Source: Castellaniella denitrificans (GTDB lineage Bacteria; Pseudomonadota; Gammaproteobacteria; Burkholderiales; Burkholderiaceae_B). Taken from it: a stretch of 64,000 nt of DNA. Every line of letters starts with the position of its first letter. Position 1 is the stretch's first letter. The stretch spans positions 744,001 through 808,000 of the forward strand of contig NZ_JBHSEZ010000001.1 in NCBI RefSeq assembly GCF_042653765.1, given 5' to 3'. The notes below the pieces were generated by a model. It made no database searches, was not told the DNA's origin, and saw only the letters and a program-made list of their open reading frames with translations. Shown here in pieces: positions 16,434 through 24,443 of this stretch. A program made the position numbers and the translations under genes.

Positions 16434-17664
16434 GCGGCACGGGCAGGCCCGACTGGGCCCAGTCCACGGGCGCGGCCACGGGCAGGAGGCGGCTGGGGCA
16501 GTCCGGATCGGCCAGGTTCACCCGGCGCTCCGGAATGGCATGGCTCCAGCGGATCGAGTAGAAGATCTTGACCACGGGCAGCTCCGGCGCCTCGGGATTC
16601 TGCGCCACCACCAGGCCCAGCTCGCTCTGCGTCAGGCTGACGATGGATCCCAGCGGATAGCGTCCCACCGTGCGCACGAAGGCGCCCAGCACGTCCATGT
16701 CGAACTGGCCTTCGGACTTCAGCATCTTGTACAGCGCGAAGGCCGGATCCCAGCCCTTCTTGAAGGGCCGCGTCGAAGTGACTTCGTCGTAGTAATTGCA
16801 GATGGCCGCCATCCGGGCCAGCAGGCTGAGGTCTTCGCCGGCCAGGCCGTCGGGAAAGCCCTTGCCGTCGATGCGCTCGTGGTGGTGCAGGCAGACGTCG
16901 ACGACCTCGGGCGGCACGTCCGGATCCCGGCGCAGCACCTCGGCGCCGCTTTGCGGATGCTTGCGCAGCAGTTCCTGGGGCGGCTGGATCGGGCGGCCGA
17001 GCTTGCCGGGCGCCTCGTCGGGGTCGCGAACCTTGCCGATGTCGTGCAGCAGGCCGGCCATCCCGGCCAAACGCACCTGGTCCTCGGACAGCTCCAGGGT
17101 CCGCGCCAGCGAGGTCATCAGCGCCGCCACGGCCACGGAATGCGCATAGAGATACTGGTCGGCGCGCTTGATGCGCGCCAGGCTGGTGAGCGCGTCCGGG
17201 TGGCCGTCGATGGAATCGGCCATGTCCTGGACCAGGCCCTCGATCTGCCGCAGGTCGATCTTGCCCGCCAGGTCCACGTCGGCGAACAGCTGCTGGACCT
17301 GTTCCCGCGAACCTTCGATGATGTCCCTGGCGTCGTCGAAGGCCTGCTGCTCCGGCGTGGCGGGCGGGGGCGCCGCGTCGGCCGCCTTCGCGGACGGCCG
17401 CGCCGCGCCGGGAACCGCCGGCTCGGACCGGGGGGCGGCCTGCGGCACGGACGCGGCGGCGTCCGGCCCGCCGGCGGACACGTCCACGCCCCGGCTGGTG
17501 TCGATCAGCACCCATTCCAGCTTCGAGTCCCGCAGGCGGCGCAGCTTGCGCTCGTTCTGGATCAGGAAACGCGAACGCCAGAAGGAATGGTCCAGGAAGG
17601 AGCCGCCCAGGTCATGCACGTACATGCCGACGCACAGTTGGGACACGGGGACTTTTTTGATCAT
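16423..17664 (-). CDS. HD-GYP domain c-di-GMP phosphodiesterase
   Basis: 413 residues. The N-terminal part (about 1-75, IKKVPVSQLCVGMYV) matches the DUF3391 domain found before HD-GYP domains. An Ala/Pro-rich linker follows to about residue 115, then HD-GYP from about 140 to 350. The metal-site motifs HSVAVAA, LLHDIGK and HHHERIDGKGFP are present; the GYP triad reads GFP, a mild variation. Likely hydrolyses c-di-GMP. It lies 34 bases downstream of ubiX on the same strand, so it may be the tail of the hemA-ubiX transcript. Confidence 0.92.
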   Translation of the reverse strand: MIKKVPVSQLCVGMYVHDLGGSFLDHSFWRSRFLIQNERKLRRLRDSKLEWVLIDTSRGVDVSAGGPDAAASVPQAAPRSEPAVPGAARPSAKAADAAPPPATPEQQAFDDARDIIEGSREQVQQLFADVDLAGKIDLRQIEGLVQDMADSIDGHPDALTSLARIKRADQYLYAHSVAVAALMTSLARTLELSEDQVRLAGMAGLLHDIGKVRDPDEAPGKLGRPIQPPQELLRKHPQSGAEVLRRDPDVPPEVVDVCLHHHERIDGKGFPDGLAGEDLSLLARMAAICNYYDEVTSTRPFKKGWDPAFALYKMLKSEGQFDMDVLGAFVRTVGRYPLGSIVSLTQSELGLVVAQNPEAPELPVVKIFYSIRWSHAIPERRVNLADPDCPSRLLPVAAPVDWAQSGLPVPPIV

Positions 17665-17698
17665 GCTCGGGTTCCGGGAAACGGGCGGGGACTGCGCA

Positions 17699-18307
17699 TC
17701 AGGCAGCCCCGGCGCCTTGCGGGTGGATGCCCGGGCCGTCGAGGCCTTCCCACCGCGGCCCGGGCACATGGATGTCGAAGAGTTCCAGCACGCGGCACAC
17801 GGTGTGGTCGATCAGATCGTCCAGCGTGGCCGGGCGCAGGTAGAACGCCGGCAACGGCGGGAAGATCACGCCGCCCATCTCGGTCACCGCCGTCATGTTG
17901 CGCAGATGCGCCAGATTGAAGGGAGTTTCCCGCACCATCAGCACCAGCCGGCGGCGTTCCTTGAGGGTCACGTCCGCCGCCCGGGTGATGAGGTTGTCGG
18001 ACAGGCCGTGCGCCACGGCCGCCAGCGTCCGCATCGAACAGGGGACCACCACCATGCCGGCCGTGCGGAAACTGCCGCTGGCCAGCGCCGCGCCCACGTC
18101 GCGATGGTTATGGACGTGATCGGCCAGCGCATGGACGGCCTGGCGATCCAGGCCGAGTTCATGGCGGACGTTGAGCACCCCCGAGGGCGACATGACGAGA
18201 TGGGTTTCCACCCCGCCGTGTTCCCGGGCGATTTCCAGCAGGCGGGTGGCGTACCGGACGCCGGTCGCGCCGCTGATGCCGACGACCAGCCGCCGGGGAG
18301 AACTCAC
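17699..18307 (-). CDS. ubiX: Flavin prenyltransferase UbiX
   Basis: Makes prenylated FMN for the decarboxylase UbiD in ubiquinone biosynthesis. The 202 residues begin with a GTG whose bases overlap the grxD stop (GTGA). The flavodoxin-like N-terminus VVGISGATG, the VVPCSMRTLAAVAHG segment and the VLMVRETPFNLAHLRNM stretch are diagnostic. Translational coupling to grxD is implied by the 4-base overlap. Confidence 0.95.
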   Translation of the reverse strand: MSSPRRLVVGISGATGVRYATRLLEIAREHGGVETHLVMSPSGVLNVRHELGLDRQAVHALADHVHNHRDVGAALASGSFRTAGMVVVPCSMRTLAAVAHGLSDNLITRAADVTLKERRRLVLMVRETPFNLAHLRNMTAVTEMGGVIFPPLPAFYLRPATLDDLIDHTVCRVLELFDIHVPGPRWEGLDGPGIHPQGAGAA

Positions 18308-18645
18308 TCGATCGCCCCGGCATCCTTCAGCAGTTGGGCCAGTTCGCCGTTCTGGTGCATTTCGTTCATGATGTCGGTGCCGCCGACGAATTCGCCCTTG
18401 ACGTAGAGCTGGGGAATCGTCGGCCAGTTGGCGTAGTCCTTGATGCCCTGGCGGACCTCGGGATCTTCCAGCACGTTGACGGTGACCAGCTTGGTGACGC
18501 CGGTTTCCTTCAGGATCTGGATGGCGCGGCCGGAAAAGCCGCATTGCGGGAACTGGGCCGTGCCCTTCATGAACAGGACGACCGGGTGGCCGGTGACCGT
18601 TTCACGGATGAAATTCTGGACTTCGGATTGGACTGCTTCGCTCAT
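18304..18645 (-). CDS. grxD: Monothiol glutaredoxin GrxD
   Basis: Carries or delivers [2Fe-2S] clusters together with glutathione and BolA-type partners. The 113 residues contain the monothiol CGFS site (35-38) in MKGTAQFPQCGFSGRA, plus WPTIPQLYVKGEFVGG, which binds glutathione. The start ATGAGCGAAGC at 18645 is preferred over an ATG nine codons upstream because family members begin here. It is separated from prmC by 69 bases that contain a dispersed GC-rich repeat. Confidence 0.97.
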   Translation of the reverse strand: MSEAVQSEVQNFIRETVTGHPVVLFMKGTAQFPQCGFSGRAIQILKETGVTKLVTVNVLEDPEVRQGIKDYANWPTIPQLYVKGEFVGGTDIMNEMHQNGELAQLLKDAGAIE

Positions 18646-18666
18646 GGTGGTCTCGCTGAATGAATG

Positions 18667-18738
18667 CCCCACGCCGCGCCTTCGGCTTGCCGCCCCGGAG
18701 GGGCGCTTTTTGCCTTAGGACGGCCTGGCGGCAAGAAT
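18667..18738. repeat. Dispersed GC-rich repeat, copy A, overlapping the prmC 3' end
   Basis: Two blocks match a second copy at 53815-53968. CCCCACGC-N-GCGCCTTCGGCT (18667 on) differs at two of 24 positions. GCCTT-N-GG-N-CGGCC (18712-18738) matches at 23 of 27 positions. Between them is a GCCCCGGAGGGGCGC hairpin. The second block runs into the coding region of prmC and contains its stop codon. Confidence 0.7.
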
Positions 18739-19545
18739 GCCCCGGGTGACGCGTTCGATGCCGGACAGGTCCCGCTCGCTGGCGACGTCGGCGAACCCCC
18801 GGTGCAAGAACAGGGACCGGACGGCCGCCGCCTGGTCCCAGCCGTGTTCCACGCACAGGATCCCGCCCGGAGCCAGATGGTCGGGCGCGCCCTGCACGAT
18901 CTCGCGCAGGGCGCGCAGGCCATCGGCCTCGTCGGTCAGGGCGCCCCGGGGTTCGAAACGCAGGTCGCCCCGCCCCAGATGCGCATCCCGCGCGTCGATG
19001 TACGGAGGATTCGACACGATCAGATCGAATCGCGCCGAGCCCAACTCGGTATCGTACCAATTCCCGTGTGAAAACAATAGTTTTGCCCCCAAGTCGCGTG
19101 CGTTCTTTCGCGCCACGTCCAGGGCCTCGGCGCTGAGGTCGGTGGCCCGCACCCGCGCGTCGGGCCGTTCCAGCGCCAGCGTCACCGCCACGATGCCGCT
19201 GCCCGTGCCCAGGTCCAGCACATGGGGCTCGCGCACGTCCCGGATCGCCCGCAGGCCGCATTCGACCAGCAGCTCGGTGTCCGGCCGGGGGATCAGCACC
19301 GCCGGGGTGACCTGGAAATCGCGCCCGAAGAATTCCCGGTGCCCCAGGATGTAGGCGATGGGCTCGCCCGCCGCCCGGCGGGCCTCCAGCGCCCGGTAGG
19401 CGGCGACCCGCGCCGGGTCCAGGGGATCGGCGTCGTGCGCGATCAGCCAGGCGCGCGTCACCCCCAGCACCCGCTGCCACAGCAGATGGGCCTCCAGGCG
19501 CGGCAGGGGGCTGGCCGCCAGGGATTCGCGCAGGGTCAGGGTCAT
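18715..19545 (-). CDS. prmC: Release factor glutamine methyltransferase
   Basis: Methylates the glutamine of the GGQ motif in RF1 and RF2. The 276 residues have SAM-binding DLGTGSGIVAV, preceded by the family segment AYILGHREFFGRDF with PRPDTELLVE. The catalytic NPPY lies near residue 178 in VSNPPYIDARD. The ATG overlaps the prfA stop (ATGA), so it is coupled to its own substrate's gene. The final codons (ILAARPS) fall in a dispersed repeat, suggesting the C-terminus was altered. Confidence 0.96.
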   Translation of the reverse strand: MTLTLRESLAASPLPRLEAHLLWQRVLGVTRAWLIAHDADPLDPARVAAYRALEARRAAGEPIAYILGHREFFGRDFQVTPAVLIPRPDTELLVECGLRAIRDVREPHVLDLGTGSGIVAVTLALERPDARVRATDLSAEALDVARKNARDLGAKLLFSHGNWYDTELGSARFDLIVSNPPYIDARDAHLGRGDLRFEPRGALTDEADGLRALREIVQGAPDHLAPGGILCVEHGWDQAAAVRSLFLHRGFADVASERDLSGIERVTRGILAARPS

Positions 19546-20621
19546 TCCAGCGCCAGCGCGGCAAGCTGTTCGGCCTGGTGCTCGGCGAGCAGCGCGTCGG
19601 TCAGCTCATCCAGATCGCCGTCCATCACCTGCGCCAGCTTGTACAGCGTCAGGTTGATGCGGTGGTCGGTGACGCGCCCCTGCGGGAAGTTGTAGGTGCG
19701 GATGCGCTCCGACCGGTCGCCGGATCCCACCAGGCTCTTGCGCTGGGCGGCCTCGCGGGCATGGACTTCCCGCTGCTGCCGGTCCTTGAGGCGCGCGGCC
19801 AGCACCTGCAGGGCCTTGTCCTTGTTGCGGTGCTGCGAGCGGTCATCCTGGCATTCCACCACCAGGCCGGTCGGCAGGTGAGTGATGCGCACCGCGGAAT
19901 CGGTCTTGTTGATGTGCTGCCCCCCCGCTCCGCTGGCGCGGAACGTGTCGATGCGCAGGTCGTTGGGATCGATCCGGATGTCGGCCTGGGGATCCGCCTC
20001 GGGCATCACCGCCACCGTGCAGGCCGACGTGTGCACCCGGCCCTGGGACTCGGTCTCGGGCACGCGCTGGACGCGGTGGGCGCCGGACTCGAACTTCAGC
20101 CGGCCGTAGACGCCGCCGCCCTCGACGTGGGCGATGACTTCCTTGTAGCCGCCCAGTTCGGACGCGCTCTCGGACATCAGCTCCACCCGCCAGCCGCGGA
20201 CTTCCGCATAGCGGGTGTACATGCGCAGCAGGTCGCCCGCGAACAGGGCGCTTTCGTCGCCCCCCGTGCCGGCGCGGATTTCCAGGAAGACGCTGCGGTC
20301 GTCGTCCGGGTCCTTCGGCAGCAGCAGGATCCGCAGTTCGGCTTCCAGCGCCTCGATGCGGGCGTCGGCGCCCGCCAGTTCCTCTTCGGCCAGCGCCTTC
20401 ATGTCGGGGTCGGACAGCATGTCGCGCGCCGCGTCCCGATCGTCGCATGCCCGCCGCCAGGATTCGAACACCCGCACCACGGGTTCCAGTTCGGCGCGCT
20501 CGCGCGTCCATTTGCGGAAGCGGTCCATGTCGTCGGCGCTGTCCGGTTCGGCCAGCAGGGCGTCGATCTCGGCCAGGCGATGGCCGAGCTGTTCCAGGCG
20601 GCTGCGCATCGAACTTTTCAT
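19542..20621 (-). CDS. prfA: Peptide chain release factor 1
   Basis: Recognises UAA and UAG stop codons and triggers peptide release. The 359 residues carry the catalytic GGQ near residue 233 in GAGGQHINKTDSA. The codon-recognition tripeptide is PET in VPETESQGRVHTSAC; it fits the RF1 pattern P-x-T and not the SPF of RF2. Located between hemA and prmC, the usual betaproteobacterial order. There is no strong ribosome site ahead of the ATG at 20621. Confidence 0.97.
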   Translation of the reverse strand: MKSSMRSRLEQLGHRLAEIDALLAEPDSADDMDRFRKWTRERAELEPVVRVFESWRRACDDRDAARDMLSDPDMKALAEEELAGADARIEALEAELRILLLPKDPDDDRSVFLEIRAGTGGDESALFAGDLLRMYTRYAEVRGWRVELMSESASELGGYKEVIAHVEGGGVYGRLKFESGAHRVQRVPETESQGRVHTSACTVAVMPEADPQADIRIDPNDLRIDTFRASGAGGQHINKTDSAVRITHLPTGLVVECQDDRSQHRNKDKALQVLAARLKDRQQREVHAREAAQRKSLVGSGDRSERIRTYNFPQGRVTDHRINLTLYKLAQVMDGDLDELTDALLAEHQAEQLAALALE

Positions 20622-20704
20622 GGAGGGAGGTTCCGGGAAATCACAAGGAAGCCAGGACCCGGCCCGCGCGGAACCGGATCGGCACGAAGAGAGGAGGATC
20701 GCCG

Positions 20705-21982
20705 CTACCGGCGGCGGGCGCCGGATTCGGGCAGCAGGCGGGGCAGCAGCGTCAGCAACTGGGCGCGCTCGGCGCCTTCGCTGCGGTTCAGGGCGGCCAG
20801 CGGGCCGTGCATGTACTTGTGCGTCAGGCTGTGCGCCAGGAGTTCGAGCACGGCTTCCGGGTCGTCGCCGCGGGCCAGCAGCCGCCGGGCACGGTCCAGC
20901 TCGGCCAGGCGCAGAGCGTCGGCGCTTTGCTGGTAGTCGATGATCGCCGGCACGATTTCGCGGTTGCTGAGCCAGTGCATGAAATGCCGCACCCGGGCTT
21001 CGATGATGGCTTCGGCCTGGACCACGGCGGCGCGGCGCGCGTCGGTGCCCGACTGCACCATGCGGCCCAGGTCGTCGACCGTGTACAGGTAGACGTCGGC
21101 CAAGCGGCCGACTTCGGGCTCGATGTCGCGCGGCACGGCCAGGTCGACCATCACCATGGGACGGTGGCGCCGCGCGCGCGCGGCCCTTTCCACCATCCCC
21201 AGGCCGAGGATGGGCAGGGACGAGGCCGTACAGGAGACGACCACGTCGAATTCGGCCAGGTGGTCCGGCAGCGCCGACAGCTTCAGCGTGCGGGCGTCGA
21301 ACTGGGCGGCCAGGGTCTCGGCGCGCTCCAGCGTGCGGTTGGCCACCGCGATCTGGCGCGGCCGCACCGCCGCGAAGTGGGTGGCGCAGAGTTCGATCAT
21401 CTCGCCCGCGCCGATGAACAGCACGTTGCTACAGGACAGGTCCCCCAGCACGCGCTCGGTCAGGCGCACGGCGGCGGCGGCCATGGACACGGAATGCGCG
21501 CCGATGGCCGTCTGCGAGCGGACTTCCTTGGCGACGGAGAAGGTGCGCTGGAACAGCTGGTGCAGCAGCGTGCCCAGCGTGCCGGCCTGTTCGGCCGTGC
21601 GCACGGCGTCTTTCATCTGGCCGAGGATCTGCGGCTCGCCCAGCACCATGGAATCCAGGCCGCTGGCCACGCGGAAGGCATGGCGCACGGCGTCGTTCTT
21701 CTGGTATTGGTAGAGATGCGGCGCCAGCAGGCCGGTTTCCAGGCGGTTGAATTCCGCCAGCCAGGCGGGCAGTTCCGGCGCGACGCCGGAATCGGCCGCG
21801 CAGTAGATTTCCGTGCGGTTACAGGTGGACAGGATGGCGGCTTCGCGCACGCCGCTGCCGAACGCGGACCGCAGGGCCGCCAGCGCGGGCTTGACCAGCT
21901 CGAGCGGAAACGACACGCGTTCCCGCACGGAAACCGGCGCGGAAACGTGGTTCAAGCCAAAGGTCAGGACGTCGACGGACAT
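20705..21982 (-). CDS. hemA: Glutamyl-tRNA reductase
   Basis: First step of C5 heme synthesis: reduces Glu-tRNA(Glu) to glutamate-1-semialdehyde with NADPH. The 425 residues contain the nucleophilic Cys54 in LSTCNRTEIY, the substrate stretch SGLDSMVLGEPQILGQ and the Rossmann motif VLFIGAGEM. The ATG at 21982 begins MSVDVLTFGLNH, as in homologues. It heads the hemA-prfA-prmC-grxD-ubiX transcript and is divergent from tRNA-Phe. Confidence 0.97.
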   Translation of the reverse strand: MSVDVLTFGLNHVSAPVSVRERVSFPLELVKPALAALRSAFGSGVREAAILSTCNRTEIYCAADSGVAPELPAWLAEFNRLETGLLAPHLYQYQKNDAVRHAFRVASGLDSMVLGEPQILGQMKDAVRTAEQAGTLGTLLHQLFQRTFSVAKEVRSQTAIGAHSVSMAAAAVRLTERVLGDLSCSNVLFIGAGEMIELCATHFAAVRPRQIAVANRTLERAETLAAQFDARTLKLSALPDHLAEFDVVVSCTASSLPILGLGMVERAARARRHRPMVMVDLAVPRDIEPEVGRLADVYLYTVDDLGRMVQSGTDARRAAVVQAEAIIEARVRHFMHWLSNREIVPAIIDYQQSADALRLAELDRARRLLARGDDPEAVLELLAHSLTHKYMHGPLAALNRSEGAERAQLLTLLPRLLPESGARRR

Positions 21983-22018
21983 GCCCGCAAGAGAAAGTTG
22001 CACATGAAGTTGGACTGT

Positions 22019-22024
22019 ATTATA
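22019..22024 (-). promoter_or_regulatory. Probable hemA -10 element
   Basis: TATAAT on the minus strand, within CCTTATAATACAG, about 37-42 bases upstream of the hemA ATG. The -35 region 17 bases further upstream (TTCCAT) is a poor match. Confidence 0.5.
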
Positions 22025-22099
22025 AGGCGCAGCGGACGGCCATGGAATGCCGATCGTCTCTTTTGAGCGTCGTTGTCTGCACAGGATCAAATTTTCATG

Positions 22100-22105
22100 T
22101 ATGAT
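22100..22105 (+). promoter_or_regulatory. Probable tRNA-Phe -10 element
   Basis: TATGAT eleven bases before the mature tRNA 5' end; TTGTCT at 22073-22078 is a possible -35, though 21 bases away is long. Confidence 0.4.
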
Positions 22106-22115
22106 TCTGCGTCTT

Positions 22116-22191
22116 GGCCCGGTAGCTCAGTCGGTAGAGCAGAGGATTGAAAATCCTTGTGTCGGTGGTTCGATTCCGCCCCGGGCCACCA
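22116..22191 (+). tRNA. tRNA-Phe (anticodon GAA)
   Basis: A 76-base sequence that folds as a canonical tRNA. The acceptor GGCCCGG pairs with CCGGGCC, the D-arm contains AGCTCAGTCGGTAGAGC, and the anticodon arm GGATT-GAA-AATCC gives anticodon GAA. The T-arm is GGTGG-TTCGATT-CCGCC, and CCA is encoded. A hairpin terminator follows at 22204. Confidence 0.98.
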
Positions 22192-22203
22192 AGCATGCGC
22201 ATC

Positions 22204-22241
22204 AGCCCTTGGTTCCGAACGGAATCGAGGGCTTTTCGCTT
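22204..22241 (+). terminator. Terminator of tRNA-Phe
   Basis: AGCCCT at 22204-22209 pairs with AGGGCT at 22228-22233, enclosing TTCCG/CGGAA, and is followed by TTTTCGCTTTT. Confidence 0.75.
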
Positions 22242-22307
22242 TTCGCCACCCGGAACCGCGCCGCCTCGCGGCGGCCATGACCTCCCGGCCGGTGCTAAGC
22301 TTCGAGA

Positions 22308-23207
22308 TTGCCCACTCCCATCCCGGTATCCCCCTTGAATGCCCGTCAACTGCTCGGCCTCGTCCTGCTGACACTGATGTGGGGCTTGAACTGGCCCGTG
22401 ATGAAGCTGGGCCTGCGCGAGTGGAGTCCGCTGTGGTTCCGCGCCGTCACCATGGCTGGCGGGGCCCTGGCGCTGCTGGCCTATTACTGGCGGCAGGGCG
22501 GGATTCCGCTGCTGCCGCGCGGCGCGCGGCAATGGCGCAGCGTCGTCGTGCTGGGCCTGCCCAACGTGATGGGCTGGCACGGCCTGTCCATCATCGGGGT
22601 CGCCCATCTGCCGGCCGGGCGCGCGGCCATCCTGGGCTTCACCATGCCCGTGTTCACCGTCCTGCTGTCGGTGCTTTTTTACGGCGAGCGCTTCACGGCA
22701 CGCCTGGCCCTGGCCGTCGCCGCCGTCCTGGTCGCCATTGCCCTGCTGCTGTGGAACGAGCTCGGCACGCTGACCGGCAGCCCCGAAGGCATCGTGTGGA
22801 TGCAGGCCGCCGCGTTCTGCTGGGCCCTGGGCACGGTCTGGATGCGGCGCGCGAAACTGCTGGCGCTGGCGCCCGAAACCCTGCTGATCTGGATGCTGGG
22901 GCTGTCTTCGCTGGCCCTGGGGCTGGTGGCCTGGGCCAGCGAGCCCGCGCCGCACTGGCCAACCGGCGCCGCCATGTGGGGCGTGCTGGCATGGTCGGTG
23001 CTGCTGAACTACGGCGCCGCCCAGGTCATCTGGTTCGCCATGGCGCGCGCGCTGCCGGCATCGACCAGCGCCATGAGCGTCACCGCCATCCCGATCGTCG
23101 GCATCCTGAGCAGCATGCTGATCGGCGAACAGCCCACCTGGCAGGACGGCCTGGCCGTCGTGTGCGTGGTGGTGGCCATCAGCGCCGTCCTGCTGCGGCG
23201 CCGCTGA
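22308..23207 (+). CDS. EamA/DMT-family permease
   Basis: About 299 residues with ten hydrophobic segments in two halves, the drug/metabolite transporter (EamA) layout. The N-terminal WGLNWPVMKLGL and C-terminal SVTAIPIVGILSS are typical. There is no ATG before the first helix; TTG codons at 22308 and 22335 are the only sensible starts, and neither has a clear ribosome site, so the start is uncertain. The substrate is unknown. It is followed after 18 bases by the rluE-like gene. Confidence 0.85.
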   Translation: MPTPIPVSPLNARQLLGLVLLTLMWGLNWPVMKLGLREWSPLWFRAVTMAGGALALLAYYWRQGGIPLLPRGARQWRSVVVLGLPNVMGWHGLSIIGVAHLPAGRAAILGFTMPVFTVLLSVLFYGERFTARLALAVAAVLVAIALLLWNELGTLTGSPEGIVWMQAAAFCWALGTVWMRRAKLLALAPETLLIWMLGLSSLALGLVAWASEPAPHWPTGAAMWGVLAWSVLLNYGAAQVIWFAMARALPASTSAMSVTAIPIVGILSSMLIGEQPTWQDGLAVVCVVVAISAVLLRRR

Positions 23208-23225
23208 AGCGCGCCAGGTACGATC

Positions 23226-23828
23226 ATGAATTCCCGCCTGCTGCTGCTCAACAAGCCTTTCGGCGTGCTGACCCAGTTCAGCGACGACCAGGGCCGCGCC
23301 ACGCTGAAGGACTTCGTCGACGTGCCCGGCGTCTACCCGGCCGGACGGCTGGACCGCGACAGCGAAGGCCTGCTCCTGCTGACCGACGACGGCCGCCTGC
23401 AGGCGCGCATCGCCGACCCCCGGCACAAGATGACGAAGACCTACTGGGTGCAGGTCGAAGGCGAGCCGGCCGAGGCCCAATTGCAACGCCTGCGGACCGG
23501 TGTGGACCTGAAGGACGGCCCCACCCTGCCCGCCCAGGCCCGCCTGCTGGCGGAACCGCGGCTCTGGCCGCGCGATCCGCCGGTGCGTTTCCGCAAAAGC
23601 ATCCCGACCGCCTGGCTGGAAATCACCATCCGCGAAGGCCGCAACCGCCAGGTGCGGCGCATGACCGCGGCTGTGGGATTGCCGACCTTGCGCCTGGTGC
23701 GAATCGGCATCGGGCCCTGGCGCCTGGAAGATCTGCCGCCCGGCGCATGGCGCGAGGTCGATCCGCCACCCGGCACCAGCGCCCCGATGGCGGGCGCCCT
23801 TTGGGCCAAGGCGCCATTCCGTCTATGA
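23226..23828 (+). CDS. rRNA large-subunit pseudouridine synthase, RluE-type
   Basis: 200 residues of the RsuA/RluE class without an N-terminal S4 domain. It starts with the conserved LLLLNKPFGVLTQFS. The catalytic aspartate is Asp43 in AGRLDRDSEGLLLL, and EGRNRQVRRM marks the C-terminal part. The missing S4 domain and the short length fit RluE, which modifies U2457 of 23S rRNA; the exact site is inferred from the family. Confidence 0.9.
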   Translation: MNSRLLLLNKPFGVLTQFSDDQGRATLKDFVDVPGVYPAGRLDRDSEGLLLLTDDGRLQARIADPRHKMTKTYWVQVEGEPAEAQLQRLRTGVDLKDGPTLPAQARLLAEPRLWPRDPPVRFRKSIPTAWLEITIREGRNRQVRRMTAAVGLPTLRLVRIGIGPWRLEDLPPGAWREVDPPPGTSAPMAGALWAKAPFRL

Positions 23829-23859
23829 TGCAGAATCCGGAAACCGCGCCACCAGCGCC

Positions 23860-24030
23860 ATGGATACTGCATTGCAAGGTCATGTTCTGCTGCTGGACCT
23901 GGACCGGTTCAAGCCCGTCAACGACACATTCGGCCATGCCGCCGGGGACGATTGCGCCGCCACCGCCCTGCTGCGAGCCGACGCCGACATGTACCGGGCC
24001 AAAGCGATGTCGCGCAAGCCCCGCCCATGA
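23860..24030 (+). pseudogene. Internally deleted GGDEF (diguanylate cyclase) remnant
   Basis: A 56-codon frame reads as the two ends of a GGDEF domain joined together. LLLDLDRFKPVNDTFGHAAG is the start of a GGDEF domain; after DDCAAT it jumps to LLRADADMYRAKAMSRK, the C-terminal helix of such domains. About 100 residues including the GGDEF signature are missing. The reading frame is intact through the junction and the stop overlaps the arfB start (ATGA), so the remnant may still be translated and coupled to arfB. Confidence 0.75.
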
Positions 24031-24437
24031 CACGACACCGATATCCGATCCAGGCGCACGACGTCGAATTCACCGCCATCCGCGCTCAAGGCGCGGGAGG
24101 CCAGAACGTCAACAAGGTTTCCAGCGCCGTCCATCTGCGCTTCGACATTCATGCTTCCACGCTGCCCGAATCCGTCCGCGAGCGGCTGCTGGGCCTGCGC
24201 GATCATCGCATCACGGCGGCGGGCATCATCGTGATCAAGGCGCAATCCAGCCGCAACCAGGTGCAGAACCGGCAGGAGGCGCTGGCGCGCCTGCAGGAGA
24301 TGATCGACCGTGCCGGCGACATCCCCGAAGCCCGGCGCCCCACGCGACCCACGCAGGGGGCCAGGCGTCGACGTCAACAGGCAAAGACCGAACGCAGCGC
24401 CCTCAAGCAGTTGCGCGCCAAGGTGGCGACGGACTGA
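24027..24437 (+). CDS. arfB: Alternative ribosome-rescue factor B (peptidyl-tRNA hydrolase, YaeJ)
   Basis: Releases peptides from ribosomes stalled on non-stop mRNA. The 136 residues have an RF-like catalytic domain with GGQ at 24-26 in AQGAGGQNVNKV, and no codon-recognition domain. They end in the Arg/Lys-rich tail (GARRRRQQAK) that enters the empty mRNA channel. The ATG overlaps the stop of the GGDEF remnant. Confidence 0.95.
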   Translation: MTRHRYPIQAHDVEFTAIRAQGAGGQNVNKVSSAVHLRFDIHASTLPESVRERLLGLRDHRITAAGIIVIKAQSSRNQVQNRQEALARLQEMIDRAGDIPEARRPTRPTQGARRRRQQAKTERSALKQLRAKVATD

Positions 24438-24443
24438 CCGTGT

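Noticed and set aside
20705..24437. Idea that arfB and prfA form one release-factor locus
   Set aside because: They are on opposite strands, 3.4 kb apart, separated by hemA, tRNA-Phe and other genes; the proximity is probably accidental.
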